Assembly (NCBI GenBank): GCA_963580285.1 | Contig: OY757024.1 | Span: 126,914,045 to 126,978,044 of the forward strand | DNA: 64,000 bases | Reading direction: 5' to 3' | DNA from: Lucinisca nassula | Taxonomy: Eukaryota; Mollusca; Bivalvia; Lucinida; Lucinidae | Shown: piece by piece, positions 1 to 11,037 of the stretch | Numbering within the stretch: the first letter of the stretch is position 1 | Layout of the letters: each line of letters starts with the position of its first letter | Notes under the pieces: model-generated | The model's database searches: none | Told to the model about the DNA's origin: nothing | Seen by the model: the letters and a program-made list of their open reading frames with translations, nothing else | Made by a program: the position numbers and the translations under genes

Positions 1-110
1 GTTAGCACCGCCTCGATGAGGCGGTTCTAACGAGTACCCACAATCTATGTTATGAGCAGCAATAAGAAAATTATCACAAATTTTCATCTTTAAATATTTG
101 TTTTTCTGAC
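1..110. repeat. GAGGCGGTTCTAAC palindrome repeat, cut by window start
   Basis: GTTAGCACCGCCTCGATGAG, its complement, then GAGTACCCACAATCTATG. Confidence 0.75.
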
Positions 111-317
111 ATTGAAGTTTGCTATGCATTTATATAGGCATGTTTTTGTAATGGACTGGTGTGTGGTACAGCTCTGTGATAATTTTCCTTATTTTTTTTC
201 CTTATTTTTAGCCTATTTCTTGCCAAAACATGAGATTTTGATAATTGTCCAATAATTTTGGTTTTTTCTCTTCATCTCTTTGCCCCTTATTTCTTCATAA
301 AACCAAGCATTATGATT

Positions 318-700
318 AATTATCATATGACATTGGGTTTGAGGGTGTAATAAGGCCATGTAATAAATTTGATAATCCACTAGTGGATTAAATATGCAAA
401 TTAGTCAGATATGCCACATAACATTACATGTACGACGTCCTTAACAATGTGGCGTTTACTAATGGTGGAATATTGACATTTTTATTAAAAAATCATAAAT
501 AAAATGCATTTTAAATGTCATATTATAAATAGAATCTTGCATTCATGCTAGTATTCTTGAATTTATTATACTCGTGGAAGAAAAGGGATAAAATTGCTCG
601 GCAAAGCCTCACATTTTATCCCTTTTCCTCAGCTTGTTTAATAAATTCAATAATATATGAACACTCATGTAAGATTCTCTATTACATATATGCATAATGA
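318..700 (-). mobile_element. Palindromic MITE with CACTAGTGGA arm
   Basis: Contains an inverted pair around GGGATAAAA...TTTTATCCC (590-625) and TGAATTTATTA / TAATAAATTCA arms. A second copy lies inverted at 10368-10712. Confidence 0.7.
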
Positions 701-732
701 AAATTATTCACAATAGAAAATCATCTAAATAC

Positions 733-806
733 ATGTGTGTGTGTGTGTGAATTCGGGTTTAACGTCGCTTTCAACAATTTTTCAGTCATATCACGACTGT
801 GCCTAA
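733..806 (-). mobile_element. SINE F5 tail fragment
   Basis: (TG)n then GAATTCGGGTTTAACGTCGC, complement of the F5 3' end. Confidence 0.75.
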
Positions 807-911
807 ATACATGTGCACATAAAGCAGATTCCTCAAATCATGACTATAGATGTTACAGGAAAGAACTTACTCTCCTTTGGGATAAAATTCTGTAAAGATT
901 TTCTTTGTTGT

Positions 912-1764
912 TATCCCCACGCTTTTCAAAGAAAAAGTGGGGAATATTGTAATTGTCTCCGTTGTCCGTACGTCCGTCTTACCGGACAACTCCTCCCACA
1001 CTTTTACAGCTAGAAACTTAAAACTTTGGGAACTGATAGGTCTTTGGTCTGAGGAGTGCATGACACTTTCGGAATTTTAATTCTACCCCAAGGGGCCAGG
1101 CCAGGGGGTGGGGTGCCCCTGGGGTAAAAAATCAAAGTTTACAGAACCTGTTCGTGTGACATATCAAATTGAACGGTATAATGAGTAGAATACATAACAA
1201 TCAAAATTTGACCCCTAGGGTCAGGTTTGAGGGCACCAGAGGTCAAAAACTTGGATTTTCACCCCCATAACCCCCTTTTTAACGTTTACCGGATAACTCC
1301 TCCTACGCCGTTTCAGATAGAAACATGAAACTTTGGGAGCTGATAGGTCTTTGGTCTGGGGAGTGAATGACACTTTCGGAATTTTGATCTTACCCCTAGG
1401 GGCCAGGCCAGGGGGTGGGGTGCCCCTGGGGTAAAAAATCAAAGTTTTCAGAACCTGGTCGTGTGACATATCAAATCGAAAGGCATAATGAGTAGAATAC
1501 ATAACAATCAAAATTTGACCTCTAGGGTCAGGTTTGAGGTCACCAGAGGTCAAAAACTTGGATTTTCACCCCCATAACCCCCTTTTTAACGATTACCGGA
1601 TAACTCCTCCTACGCCGTTTCAGATAGAAACATGAAACTTTGGGAACTGATAAGTCTTTGGTCTGAGGAGTGCATGACACTTTCGGAATTTTGATCTTAA
1701 GATTGGGTGGGAGTTGCAATTGAGAACTTATATAGTGGCGTATCTTTAAAAAAGCGTGGGGATA
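912..1764. mobile_element. TIR element with ~307-bp tandem repeat
   Basis: A 15-bp inverted repeat TATCCCCACGCTTTT bounds about 2.3 tandem units of ~307 bp (CTTTGGG anchors at 1024, 1331, 1638). Units contain GGGGCCAGGCCAGGGGGTGG and GGATAACTCCTCCTACGCC. A 110-codon minus-strand frame is a repeat artefact. Confidence 0.8.
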
Positions 1765-1798
1765 TGCGATGGCGTGCCATCGACTGCGCGATTCTAGT

Positions 1799-2092
1799 TT
1801 TGTTTGATTTGAGGTTTAACATCCCCATCAACACTATTTAGGTCATTTTGGAGATGCTGTTTCCAATTTTGTGGGACTTTTACTCGCCATTGAGATGAAA
1901 TGACATCTCAATCCCTGCCGCCCAATTAAAGCAATAGGGTTTATCGTATGCATGGACGGTCCGACTCACATTATTTTCCCTGGACAGGCTTAGACCTTCT
2001 AAGCTGTTCACCAGTATTCATGTGCGGTAGGTTTCAGCTGTGTGGGAGCATCATGCAGCCCAATATATTTCTCCAAGCCCCGTTGGGCGGTT
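1799..2092 (-). mobile_element. SINE F1 copy
   Basis: F1 family in antisense: TTTGATTTGAGGTTTAAC, the CATTGAGATGAAATGACATC block, TGCATGGACGG and CCCCGTTGGGCGG. In sense orientation F1 starts near GCCCCCGCCCATAGGGGC and ends GACGTTAAACCTCAAATC plus (caaa)n. The ~300-bp length and 12-13 bp target duplications at other copies support a SINE. Confidence 0.85.
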
Positions 2093-2099
2093 GTACACA

Positions 2100-2312
2100 T
2101 TAACCCTTATCTTGCTGTTCACGACAACCCCTATCTTTGCAAACAGTGTAGATCCAGATCAGATGGCTTCTGAAGAAGCCATCTGATCAGGATCTGCACT
2201 GTTTGACATTTAGTTTATGAATTTGTAGCAATAAATTACATCAAGTAATTTGATTGGTTGATAGACAGAAATGGGTGTGATTTAAATGAATATTCAGCAA
2301 GAGAAGGGTTAA
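2100..2312. mobile_element. TTAA MITE type 1
   Basis: 213 bp with ends TTAACCCTTATCTTGCTG / CAGCAAGAGAAGGGTTAA. The central hairpin is GATCAGATGGCTTCTGAAG with its complement, inside CAGTGTAGATCC...GGATCTGCACTG. A conserved arm has ATTGGTT...GGGTGTG. Confidence 0.9.
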
Positions 2313-3190
2313 TAATTATCTTCTGACAATACTACAGACCATGCCAAGTCTAAGTTCAAAAGTTCTATGAAGAATTGAGAAAAGTTCTCAGAGCTAATGA
2401 CCATATAATACCCTTATCTGTTGACCCTGACAATGATGAACCCAGAAATATCCTTTTTGGGTTGACTGTTTATCAATCAACCCAAAGTTATAAAGTGCAG
2501 CAGCTTTTCAATGTGACAATCACTGACTTGTAGGAAATCCAGACAATTAGAGCAATTTTGGTAGAGGGTCACCCAAGGAACATTCCTGTGAAATTTTATG
2601 AACATCCATCCAGCGGTTGAGAAGTTGTTTAAAAGTTTTTCTATTTTTAGCTCCGGTGGCCATCTTGTTCATGCAAGTGGAACGGTTTGAGAAACTTTGG
2701 TAGAGGGTCACCCAAGTTACATTCCTGTGAAATTATTTCAAAATCTGTCCAGCAGTTTTGGGGAAGTCGTTCAAACAAAAGTTGACGATGGATACACAGA
2801 CGCATGGATGACAGACAGAGACCGATCACAATAGCTCACCTTGAGCACGAGCTACAATATGAGCATTAGGCCTAAAATCATACAGCAGATAGAAGACTGC
2901 TGAAGGAACACTTGTATAAAAAGTTTTGTCAAAACACCTGCAATGGCTTGGCAGTTAATGCCATCCATTAAAGGTCTATGGGAGCTCTGAGTTGCTATAG
3001 CAACCAAACTAAAGAGCTGATTTTCATAAAAAAAACAAAACAAAAAACTTTCAATCCCCCAGCCCAAGGAAACTACAGATCAAAATTGAGCCCAATTGCC
3101 CCAGATGTTTGAAAGTGTTGATGTTGAACGACAGACGATGACGGACAACTGCCTAACCTATAAGCTCCCCCTGGTGAGCTAAAAATCAGA
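2313..3190. repeat. Two pearl-like 3' ends; no gene
   Basis: A fragment ending CACAATAGCTCACC near 2850 and another (2862-3185) ending AAGCTCCCCCTGGTGAGC TAAAA-type; the latter matches 26820-27790. Confidence 0.6.
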
Positions 3191-3272
3191 AATCTGCCCA
3201 CCCCCCCCACCCAAAAAAAGAAAATTCTCAAGCCTGATTGATAGACAGACAGAAATGGACAGACAGACAAAC

Positions 3273-3362
3273 CTTTCCTGCTCCCACTGGACCAATCACA
3301 GCCAGCAGTTTTCCTGCCTTCACAGTTGCTGACACATTGTGTAATGTTTGTTGCTCCAGTGC
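3273..3362 (-). CDS. ABCC4-like: ABCC4-like NBD1 Walker A exon
   Basis: A 90-bp exon, acceptor atatttcag|GCA and donor AAG|gtttgt, phase 0 at both ends, 30 codons. It reads ALEQQTLHNVSATV, then AGKLLAVIGPVGAGK. GPVGAGK is the ABCC-type Walker A P-loop that binds ATP phosphates; the following Ser would start the next exon, which is not in the window. Distance from the A-loop Trp in the previous exon to the P-loop matches ABCC4 without gaps. Confidence 0.95.
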
Positions 3363-3422
3363 CTGAAATATATCACATCTTAGTTAACACCAACTGAACT
3401 ATCATATTTACCCTATGTATTC

Positions 3423-3862
3423 AGACAGAAACAGTGTAGACCCAATTGAGATGCCGCAGGATGTGGCATCACATCAGGGTCTACACTGTTTGCCATTTTC
3501 ATCCAGCTATTTGTAGACACAACATCAGGTAGTAAATCATACTTGTTCAAATTTTAGAAAGTTGAGGTGTCTGAATATTTAGCTCAAGATTAGTTTAGGT
3601 ATAAATTACCTCATTTAAATCACAACAATTGTTGTCTGTTTTGTTGTCTGCTGGTTACTTATAAAGTGTTAGTTGCAAACAGTGTGGACCTAGGTCTGAT
3701 CTGGATCCACACTGTTTGCCTGTATGCAAGAATATTTCAAGAAAGTTTGCAAGAAAATTCAGCAGATGACATAAGCAGACAACATTTTCAGACGTAGTTT
3801 TTCTCGGCATTTTAAGGGTCAAATATAAGTTGGAAGATTCCATTCAGTACAAAATGGGTTAA
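3423..3862. repeat. Two hairpin-core MITE remnants upstream of the Walker A exon
   Basis: Core at 3423-3495 (ACAGTGTAGACCC...AGGGTCTACACTG) and a type 4 copy with core at 3673-3721. The first lies about 60 nt upstream of the Walker A exon in transcript sense. Confidence 0.75.
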
Positions 3863-4182
3863 GCCGGCCTCGGTACCTCAGTCAGATGTGCGTCTGACTG
3901 GTGATCAGGAGGACGGGAGTTCGATACCTGCCGGGGTCGGCAATATTCTTTTGTGGAGATCAATCATGAAATCTTTTCTACGGTCATTCTCTCCCTTCCA
4001 CTGATTCAAGAAGGGCAGTTGTCAGTTTCTGGCGAAAGAATGTGCACTGTACTGGTTAACCACTTATGTATAAGCCTGCCCAGGAATAGTGTGGATAGGT
4101 AAACTAACCGGCTAAAAATGACCTAAAATAGTGTTGACTGGGCTGTTAAACTCCATCACAAGCAAACAAACAAATAATGGTT
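3863..4182 (+). mobile_element. tRNA-derived SINE F2
   Basis: The tRNA-like head has an A-box-like stretch (GGTACCTCAGTCAGATG) and a B-box GGGAGTTCGATACCTG. Body and (caaa)n tail follow. The flanks repeat a 42-bp sequence with one mismatch (3821-3862, 4183-4224), unusually long for a target duplication. Confidence 0.88.
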
Positions 4183-4220
4183 AAATATAAGGTGGAAGAT
4201 TCCATTCAGTACAAAATGGG

Positions 4221-4716
4221 TTAACTCTAATTATGCTGTTCATGACAACCCCTATCTTTGGAAACAGTGTAGATCCAGAACAGATGGCTTCTGATGAACC
4301 CTTATCTTGCTGTTCACTACAACTCCTATCTTTGCAAACAGTGTAGATCCAGATCAGATGGCTTCTGAAGAAGCCATCTGATCAGGATCTACACTGTTTG
4401 GCGTTCGGTTTATGCATTTGTAGGAGTAAATTACATGAAGAAATCTGATTGGTTCAAAGTCAAAAATGGGTGTGGCTTAACTGAATATTCAGCAAGAGAA
4501 GGGTTAACCCTTATCTTGCTGTTCACGACAACCCCTATCTTTGGAAACAGTGTAGATCCAGATCAGATGGCTTCTGAAGAAGCCATCTGATCAGGATCTA
4601 CACTGTTTGGCATTCGGTTTATGAATTTGTAGGAATAAATTACATGAAGAAATCTGATTGGTTCAAAGTCAAAAATGGGTGTGGCTTAACTGAATATTCA
4701 GCAAGAGAAGGGTTAA
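4221..4716. mobile_element. Chain of three TTAA MITEs type 1
   Basis: A truncated copy (4221-4293), one at 4294-4507 and one at 4504-4716; the last two share a single TTAA. All have the hairpin core. Confidence 0.88.
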
Positions 4717-5869
4717 CTTTCCTCATTACTCTTCCCTATCTACAGCATTATTTGCTGAATATTCATTTAAGCCACACCCATTTCTGTCTATCAACCAATC
4801 AAATTACTTGATTCAATTTATTGCTACAAATTCATTAACTGAATGCCAAACAGTGTAGATCCTGATCAGATGGCTTCTTCAGAAGCCATCTGATCTGGAT
4901 CTACACTGTTTGCAAAGGTAGGGGTTGTCGTGAACAGCAGGGCTCGAGAAACTGAAGAATCAAAATCGGTCCGGCATGATTTTCGGCAAAAAAAAACAAA
5001 AAAAACGGAAATTGCCGAACCGATTTTCGGTCATTTCCTTAAAGGTCATTTGTTTCCATTCATTATTATTTTTCAATTTCAAAATACAGGGTGTTAGGTG
5101 TCCGAAAACTTACGAAAATGTTAAAAAAAATGTCTCGAACCTGTTTTTATTCATGAAAATGCCCTCGTTTACACTTCGCTGGCGGCCGCCATTTTGGTTT
5201 AGTTTATATAAAGTCCGCCTATGTAGGTTCACCCTCCACACATGGGTACCGGTATATATGTATGCGAGTGTATGATTGTTTCTTTGTTTTTTTTATCGTT
5301 TTCTTGTTATCTATTTGCAAAATAAATACCAATTCTACTGATTTTGAGCGTTGTCCTTTAACTACAAATGGCGACCGAAATTGCCGCCACGTGGTCGGAA
5401 ATGACGTCATACGGTTTTAGCTTACGCAATACACATTTTTTCATTAAAGAACGTTAAACAAACATGTTTTATGTCATAGATTTAAATTGTGGCTGTTTCT
5501 TAAATAAAAAATCATTTGCTGTCGTTAAAGGAAAAAAAAAAAAAAAAAACAAGAGGGCCATGATGGCCCTGGATCGCTCACCTGATCCATAGTGTAACAA
5601 GTGGGCCCCAGAGAGGGCCATTATTGGCCCCAGGGCTTTAATGTACATAATGTTGAGGGAGGTCGTAAAGGTGAAGCTTCATACCAAACATCAACAAAGG
5701 CTAAAATTTGAACAATCTTGTCAAAGGTCCACTAGATGAAGCTACACATCAAATATCAAAGACCTGGGCCTAGCGGTTTCAGAGAAGAAGATTTTTAAAG
5801 ATTTTGCCTATATAAGCCTATGTAAAATCAAAGGGCCCCGGGACAGGGGCATTTTTTGCCCCAGCACTA

Positions 5870-7640
5870 TAGTTTGAACAATCTTGGTAGGGGTCCACTA
5901 GATGAAGCTTCATACCAAATATCAAAGTTCTGGGCCTTGTGGTTTCAGAGAAGAAGATTTTTAAAGATTTTCCCTATATAAGCCTATGTAAAACCAAAGG
6001 GCCCCGTGGCAGGGGGGGATTTTTTGTCCCAGCACTATAATTTGAACAATCTTGGTAGGGGTCCACTAGACGAAGCTTCATACCAAATATCAAAGTCCTG
6101 GGCCTTGTGGTTTCAGAGAAGAAGATTTTTAAAGATTTTCCCTATATAAGCCTATGTAAAACCAAAGGGCCCCGGGGCAGGGCATTTTTGGCCCCAGCAC
6201 TAAAATTGGAACAATCTTGGTAGGGGTCCACTAGATGAAGCTTCATACCAAATATCAAAGTCCTGGGCCTTGTGGTTTTAGAGAAGAAAATTTTTAAAGA
6301 TTTTCCCTATATAAGCCTATGTAAAACCAAAGGGCCCCGTGGCGGGGGCATTTTTGGCCCCAGCACTATAATTTGAACAATCTTGGTAGGGGTCCACTAG
6401 ATGAAGCTTCATACCAAATATATAAGACCTGGGCCTTGTGGTTTCAGAGAAGAAGATTTTTAAAAATTTTCCCTATATAAGCCAATGTAAAAGCAAAGGG
6501 CCCCGTGGCGGGGGCATTTTTGTCCCAGCACTAAAATTTGAACAATCTTGGTAGGGGTCCACTAGATGAAGCTTCATACCAAATATCAAAGTCCTGGGCC
6601 TTGTGGTTTCAGAAAAGAAAATTTTTAAAGATTTTCCCTATATAAGCCCATGTAAAACCAAAGGGCCCCGTGGCGGGGGCATTTTTTGTCCCAGCACTAA
6701 AATTTGAACAATCTTGGTAGGGGTCCACTAGATGAAGCTTCATACCAAATATCAAAGACCTGGGCCTTGTGGTTTCAGAGAAGAAGATTTTTTAAGATTT
6801 TCCCTATATAAGCCTATGTAAAACCAAAGGGCCCCGGGGCGGGGGCATTTTTGGCCCCAGCACTGTAATTTGAACAATCTTGGTAGGGGTCAACTAGATG
6901 AAGCTTCATACCAAATATCAAAGACCTGGGCCTTGTGGTTTCAGAGAAGAAGATTTTTAAAGATTTTCCCTATATAAGCCAATGTAAAACCAAAGGGCCC
7001 CGTGGCGGGGGCATTTTTTGTCCCAGCACTATAATTTGAACAATCTTGGTAGGGGTCCACTAGATGAAGCTTCATACCAAATATCAAAGTCCTGGGCCTT
7101 GTGGTTTCAGAGTAGAAGAGTTTTGAAGATTTTCCCTATATAAGCCTATGTAAAACCAAAGGGCCCTGGGGCGGGGGCATTTTTGGCCCCAGCACTATAA
7201 TTTGAACAATCTTGGTAGGGGTCCACTAGATGAAGCTTCATACCAAATATCAAAGACCTGGGCCTTGTGGTTTCAGAGAAGAAGATTTTTAAAGATTTTC
7301 CCTATATAAGCCAATGTAAAACCAAAGGGCCCCGTGGCGGGGGCATTTTTCGTCCCAGCACTCAAATTTGAACAATCTTGGTAGGGGTCCACTAGATGAA
7401 GCTTCATACCAAATATCAAAGTCCTGGGCCTTGTGGTTTCAGAGAAGAAGATTTTTAAAGATTTTCCCTATATAAGCCTATGTAAAACCAAAGGGCCCCC
7501 GTGCGGGGGCATTTTTGGCCCCAGCACTATAATTTGAACAATCTTGGTAGGGGTCCACTAGATGAAGCTTCATACCAAATAACAAAGACCTGGGCCTTGT
7601 GGTTTCAGAGAAGAAGATTTTTTAAGTTTTTGGTGAAAAA
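5870..7640. repeat. ~165-bp tandem repeat, about 11 units
   Basis: Units share TTTGAACAATCTTGGTAGGG, a GATGAAGCTTCATACCAAAT block, CTGGGCCTTGTGGTTTCAGA and a GGGCCCCGTGG box. Units are highly alike, implying recent amplification or gene conversion. No coding frame persists. Confidence 0.9.
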
Positions 7641-7659
7641 AATCTGTTTTTGGCTCCTG

Positions 7660-8370
7660 TGACCTAGATGTGCAACGGACCGGAACCATTTGACCCATAT
7701 TCAAACTTGACCGAGATATTGTCATGATGATCATTCTGAGCAAGTTTGATTAAGATTGGACCAAAATTGTGGCCCCTAGGGTGTTCACAAGGTTTTTATA
7801 TGATTTGACCCGCTGACCTACTTTTTAACCCGATATGACCCATATTCGAACTGGACTGAAATATTGTCACAATGGTCATTCTGAGCAAGTTTCATGATAA
7901 TTGGACCAAAACAGTGGCCTTCAGAGTGTTCACAAGGTTTTTCTATGATTTGACCTACTGACCTACTTTTTGACCCGACATGACCCATATTCGAACTTGA
8001 CCGAGATATTGTCACAATGATCATTCTGAGCAAGTTTGATGATAATTGAACCATAACTGTGCCCTCTAGAGTGTTCACAAGGACTATCTATGGTTTGACC
8101 TACTGACCTACTTTTTGACCCTACATGATCCATATTCGAACCTGACCGAGATATTGTCATGATAATTATTCTGAGCAAGTTTGATGATGATTGGACCAAA
8201 ACTGTGCCCTCTAGAGTGTTCACAAGGTTTTTCTATGATTTGACCTACTGACCTACTTTTTCACCCGACATGACCCATATTCGAACTTGACCGAGATATT
8301 GTCATGATGATCATTCTGAGCAAGTTTGATGATGATTGGACCAAAACTGTGGCCTCTAGTTTGTTCACAA
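7660..8370. repeat. ~145-bp tandem repeat, about 5 units
   Basis: Units contain GACCCATATTCGAACTTGAC, GAGATATTGTCATGATGATC and GTGTTCACAAGGTTTTTCTA. Short apparent frames here are repeat artefacts. Related units flank the element at 16770-18565. Confidence 0.85.
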
Positions 8371-9543
8371 GAAAAAGTTTACGCACGACGGACGACGGAC
8401 GACGGACGACGCACGACGACGCCGGACATCTTACGGTCACAAAAGCTCACCATGACCTTCGGTCAGGTGAGCTAAAAAAAAAAGGTTAAATCACGAACCA
8501 AAACGTGGGTTTACTAGAGTCACTGAAAATCTTATAGGGCCGAACCGAACTTCTTAATATTCTAAATAAATGTTATTTCATAATTACTAATGTCTACTAC
8601 CCTTATCTTAAAAAAAAAAAAAAAAAAAAAAAAACCTTATCAAAAAAAACAAAAAACAAAAAAAAAACACGAAACCACGTGATCGGAAAAATGTCGTCAT
8701 TCAGTTTCATTTTATACAATACACATTAAATTACACTAGGACGTAATACCACGTGTTTTATGTTATTGTTTCAATTTTGGAGCGAAGATCTATTTCTTAT
8801 TTATTTTTTTTTCTTTTTCCATGATTACACGCAACAGATGTGGTTTTTGAATTGCGCCCTGTGGAAAACCACTTTTTATGTTTAAATATCCGTTCAACAT
8901 AGGCAGTCATAAATTAATGACATAAACACTTGTGTAAACAAATAAGCGTCTGTCCTGCATTATTTGACCCAAATTTCACACCTTTTCCAATTGTTTGACA
9001 GCTTACCTACTGATAACGCCAGGGGAGTACAGGTTAGTAGCGGAATAATCCATTTGAATAGTAGTGCCTAATTAATTCCTTTGTAATAGTTCAACAACTT
9101 GACCTTTTCTCACTGATAAATTGTTTCAATTAAACGTGTATTCAATTACCCTTCGTGTGTCTCCTATAGATCTCCTATAGATATAAAAACAACAGAAAAA
9201 ACGAATGACTTTTTTCAATGTACTTGCTGTCTAACCTGTCTGGAAAATGGTTCGGCTGTGTGGACAAATTCGATTTACCTATACCAATAATGAGCCGGTC
9301 CAATAACTGGCCCTCGAGGTGTTTTATCAATACACGCTTGGATTATCTGTGGCAAAAGGTCAGTTCGTTTACACAATTTAGCGACTTGGCGAAAATTTTC
9401 GAACCGATTTTTGAAAATATCATTGAATACTGGACCGATTTTTTAACATCCTTTGTAAGTCAAAATCGGTTCAGAAATACCAAAATCGGTCCAGAACCGA
9501 AAAACCGATATTTTCTCGAGCCCTGGTGAACAGCAAGATAAGG

Positions 9544-9772
9544 GTTAACCCATTTTCTACTGAATGGAATCTTCCACCTTATGTGTAGCACAAGTCCATT
9601 TCAAAATTTATTGATGTCGGGTTGTGTTTTCTTCAAAATCAATTTGGAAAATAGCTGAAATTTTTGCAAACAGTGTAGGCACTGATCAGACGTCATGTTC
9701 TGCAGCATTTAATCTGGGCCGGCACTGTTTGCCAATTACCACTTTTGGGGTTTCCATTACAAAATGGGTTAA
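9544..9772. mobile_element. TTAA MITE type 2
   Basis: Ends TTAACCCATTTTCTAC / ACAAAATGGGTTAA; core CAGTGTAGGCACTGATCAG...GGGCCGGCACTG. Shares its terminal TTAA with MITEs on both sides. Confidence 0.9.
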
Positions 9773-10134
9773 CCCTTATCCTGCTGAATAATAAATTTAG
9801 CCACACCCATTTTTCACTTTGAACCAATCAGTGAGTGAGTGAGTGTTTGAGTTTTACGTCCCACCAACAGCTGAGGTCATAGGGAGACGGGACCTCGGTT
9901 TAAAGACTCATCCGAAAGTCTGGAGAAGCCCGGGATCGATCCTGCGATCCCTGGTTTACAAGGCAAGTAGCGTAACCACTACACCACGGGGGCTTCTAAT
10001 TGAACCAATCAGATTATGTGATGTAATTTATTCCTCTATATTCACAAACTGAATGTCAAAGAGTGCAGATCCTGATCAGGTGGTTTCTGATCTGGATCTG
10101 CACTTTTTGCAAAGGTTGGGCTTGATAAGGGTAA
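9769..10134. mobile_element. TTAA MITE type 1, split by SINE F3
   Basis: Starts TTAACCCTTATCCTGCTG; core GAGTGCAGATCCTGATCAGG; ends GCTTGATAAGGGTAA. Its end lies 38 nt past the donor of the linker exon. Confidence 0.88.
9831..9999 (-). mobile_element. Short tRNA-derived SINE F3
   Basis: 169 bp; the minus strand starts GAAGCCCCCGTGGTGTAGTG and has B-box GGATCGATCCCGGG; the tail is (CACT)n. A 12-bp duplication TTGAACCAATCA flanks it (9819-9830, 10000-10011) inside a TTAA MITE. Confidence 0.92.
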
Positions 10135-10172
10135 AGGTCACAAATGAAAATTGTGAGAAAAATTTAAATTAC

Positions 10173-10292
10173 CTCATCCCACCTGGCAGTAACATTGTCA
10201 AGTTTTACAAAACAATCTTTCAAATTCAAGCTATTTTCTGTTTCTTCTTCCTCCTTCTTTCCATCTTCTAGTTCATCTAACTGAAGGAATGT
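10173..10292 (-). CDS. ABCC4-like: ABCC4-like TMD1-NBD1 linker exon
   Basis: A 120-bp exon, acceptor tgtttcag|ACA and donor GAG|gtaatt, phase 0 at both ends, 40 codons. It starts TFLQLDE, the conserved segment after TM6 in ABCC4-type proteins. An acidic low-complexity run follows (ELEDGKKEEEETE). It then enters NBD1 with FVKLDNVTARWDE; the Trp at residue 38 is the expected A-loop aromatic that stacks on adenine. Any of the four upstream TM5-TM6 exons joins it in frame. A MITE starts about 38 nt downstream of its donor. Confidence 0.95.
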
Positions 10293-10367
10293 CTGAAACA
10301 CAAAACAGAGAAAATAGTTTAACCCCAGTTCTTATAGCTTTAGACATGGCCTTTTCAAACATATAAA

Positions 10368-10712
10368 GGATCTTACATGAGTGTTCTTGTATTATTGAAT
10401 TTATTGACTGAGTTGAGGAAAAGGGATAAAATGCGAGGCTTTGCCGAGCATTTTATGCATTTTCCACAACAAGTTTAATAAATTCAATAATACATGAGCA
10501 CGAATGCAAGATTCTATTTATCATATGACATTAAAAACACATTGTATTCACGATTTGTTGACAAAAATGTCACTATTCCGTCATTAGTAAACGCGACGTC
10601 GTTACTGCCATAGTAAATGTAACGTTAAGAGGCGTTTGCATATTTTGTCCACTAGTAGATTACGGAATTTATAACAGGGTGTTATTACACTCTCAGACGC
10701 GTCATCATATGA
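10368..10712 (+). mobile_element. Palindromic MITE, second copy
   Basis: Same family as 318-700 in the other orientation: GGGATAAAATGCGAGGC with its complement, AATAAATTCAATAATA arms and CCACTAGTAGATTA. Confidence 0.7.
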
Positions 10713-11037
10713 TAAAAGGTGATTATTACTTATTTCAATTTTTCAAAATTTTAGAACTTAAACAATTTCATTTTTTTTAAATTTTAGAACTTAAACAATT
10801 TCCCTTTTTTTAAATTTAAGAACTTAAACAAACAGAGCAGATGCTGATCAGATATCACATGCTATGGCATCTGATCAGGGTTAATAGTATACCTAAATTG
10901 ACGACACATCATTCATTCTGTGTCATATAACATGGGAAACAGAATATTTCATGGAACTAGAAATGATATTCAAGGAAAATTTGCAGTATTTGTCATATGT
11001 CTGCCCAAACACAGATTTTATGTATTCCATGGAAGTG

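Larger units (their letters stand above)
5549..8478 (+). mobile_element. Pearl/Helitron-like element with two tandem arrays
   Basis: Begins ACAAGAGGGCCATGATGGCC after an A-run. Ends with short GACGGAC repeats, the hairpin GCTCACC...GGTGAGC and CTAAAA. The same start and end recur at 26611-27790 and 51398-57285. A terminal hairpin next to CTAA resembles Helitron-like 3' ends; the tandem-core plan resembles bivalve pearl/HINE elements. The family call is inference. Confidence 0.65.
4938..9525. mobile_element. 4.6-kb non-autonomous hAT-type element
   Basis: Ends are a perfect 14-bp inverted repeat, CAGGGCTCGAGAAA on the left and its complement on the right. They are flanked by an exact 8-bp duplication GTGAACAG (4930-4937, 9526-9533). 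CAGGG ends and 8-bp duplications are hAT hallmarks. It sits inside a TTAA MITE whose two halves rejoin exactly. Subterminal repeats AAATCGGTCC occur at both ends. No transposase frame was seen. Most of the interior is a captured pearl-like element. Confidence 0.9.
4743..9547. mobile_element. TTAA MITE type 1 split by the hAT element
   Basis: Left part 4743-4937 with a full hairpin core, right end 9526-9547 (GTGAACAGCAAGATAAGGGT). The halves rejoin at the 8-bp duplication. Confidence 0.9.

Noticed and set aside
3863..3945. tRNA gene
   Set aside because: The tRNA-like head is fused to a SINE body with tail and flanking duplication, and recurs with the same body at 11038, 32360 and 61558.
5549..7640. 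CRISPR array
   Set aside because: Units are ~165 bp with no unique spacers; a eukaryotic satellite core.
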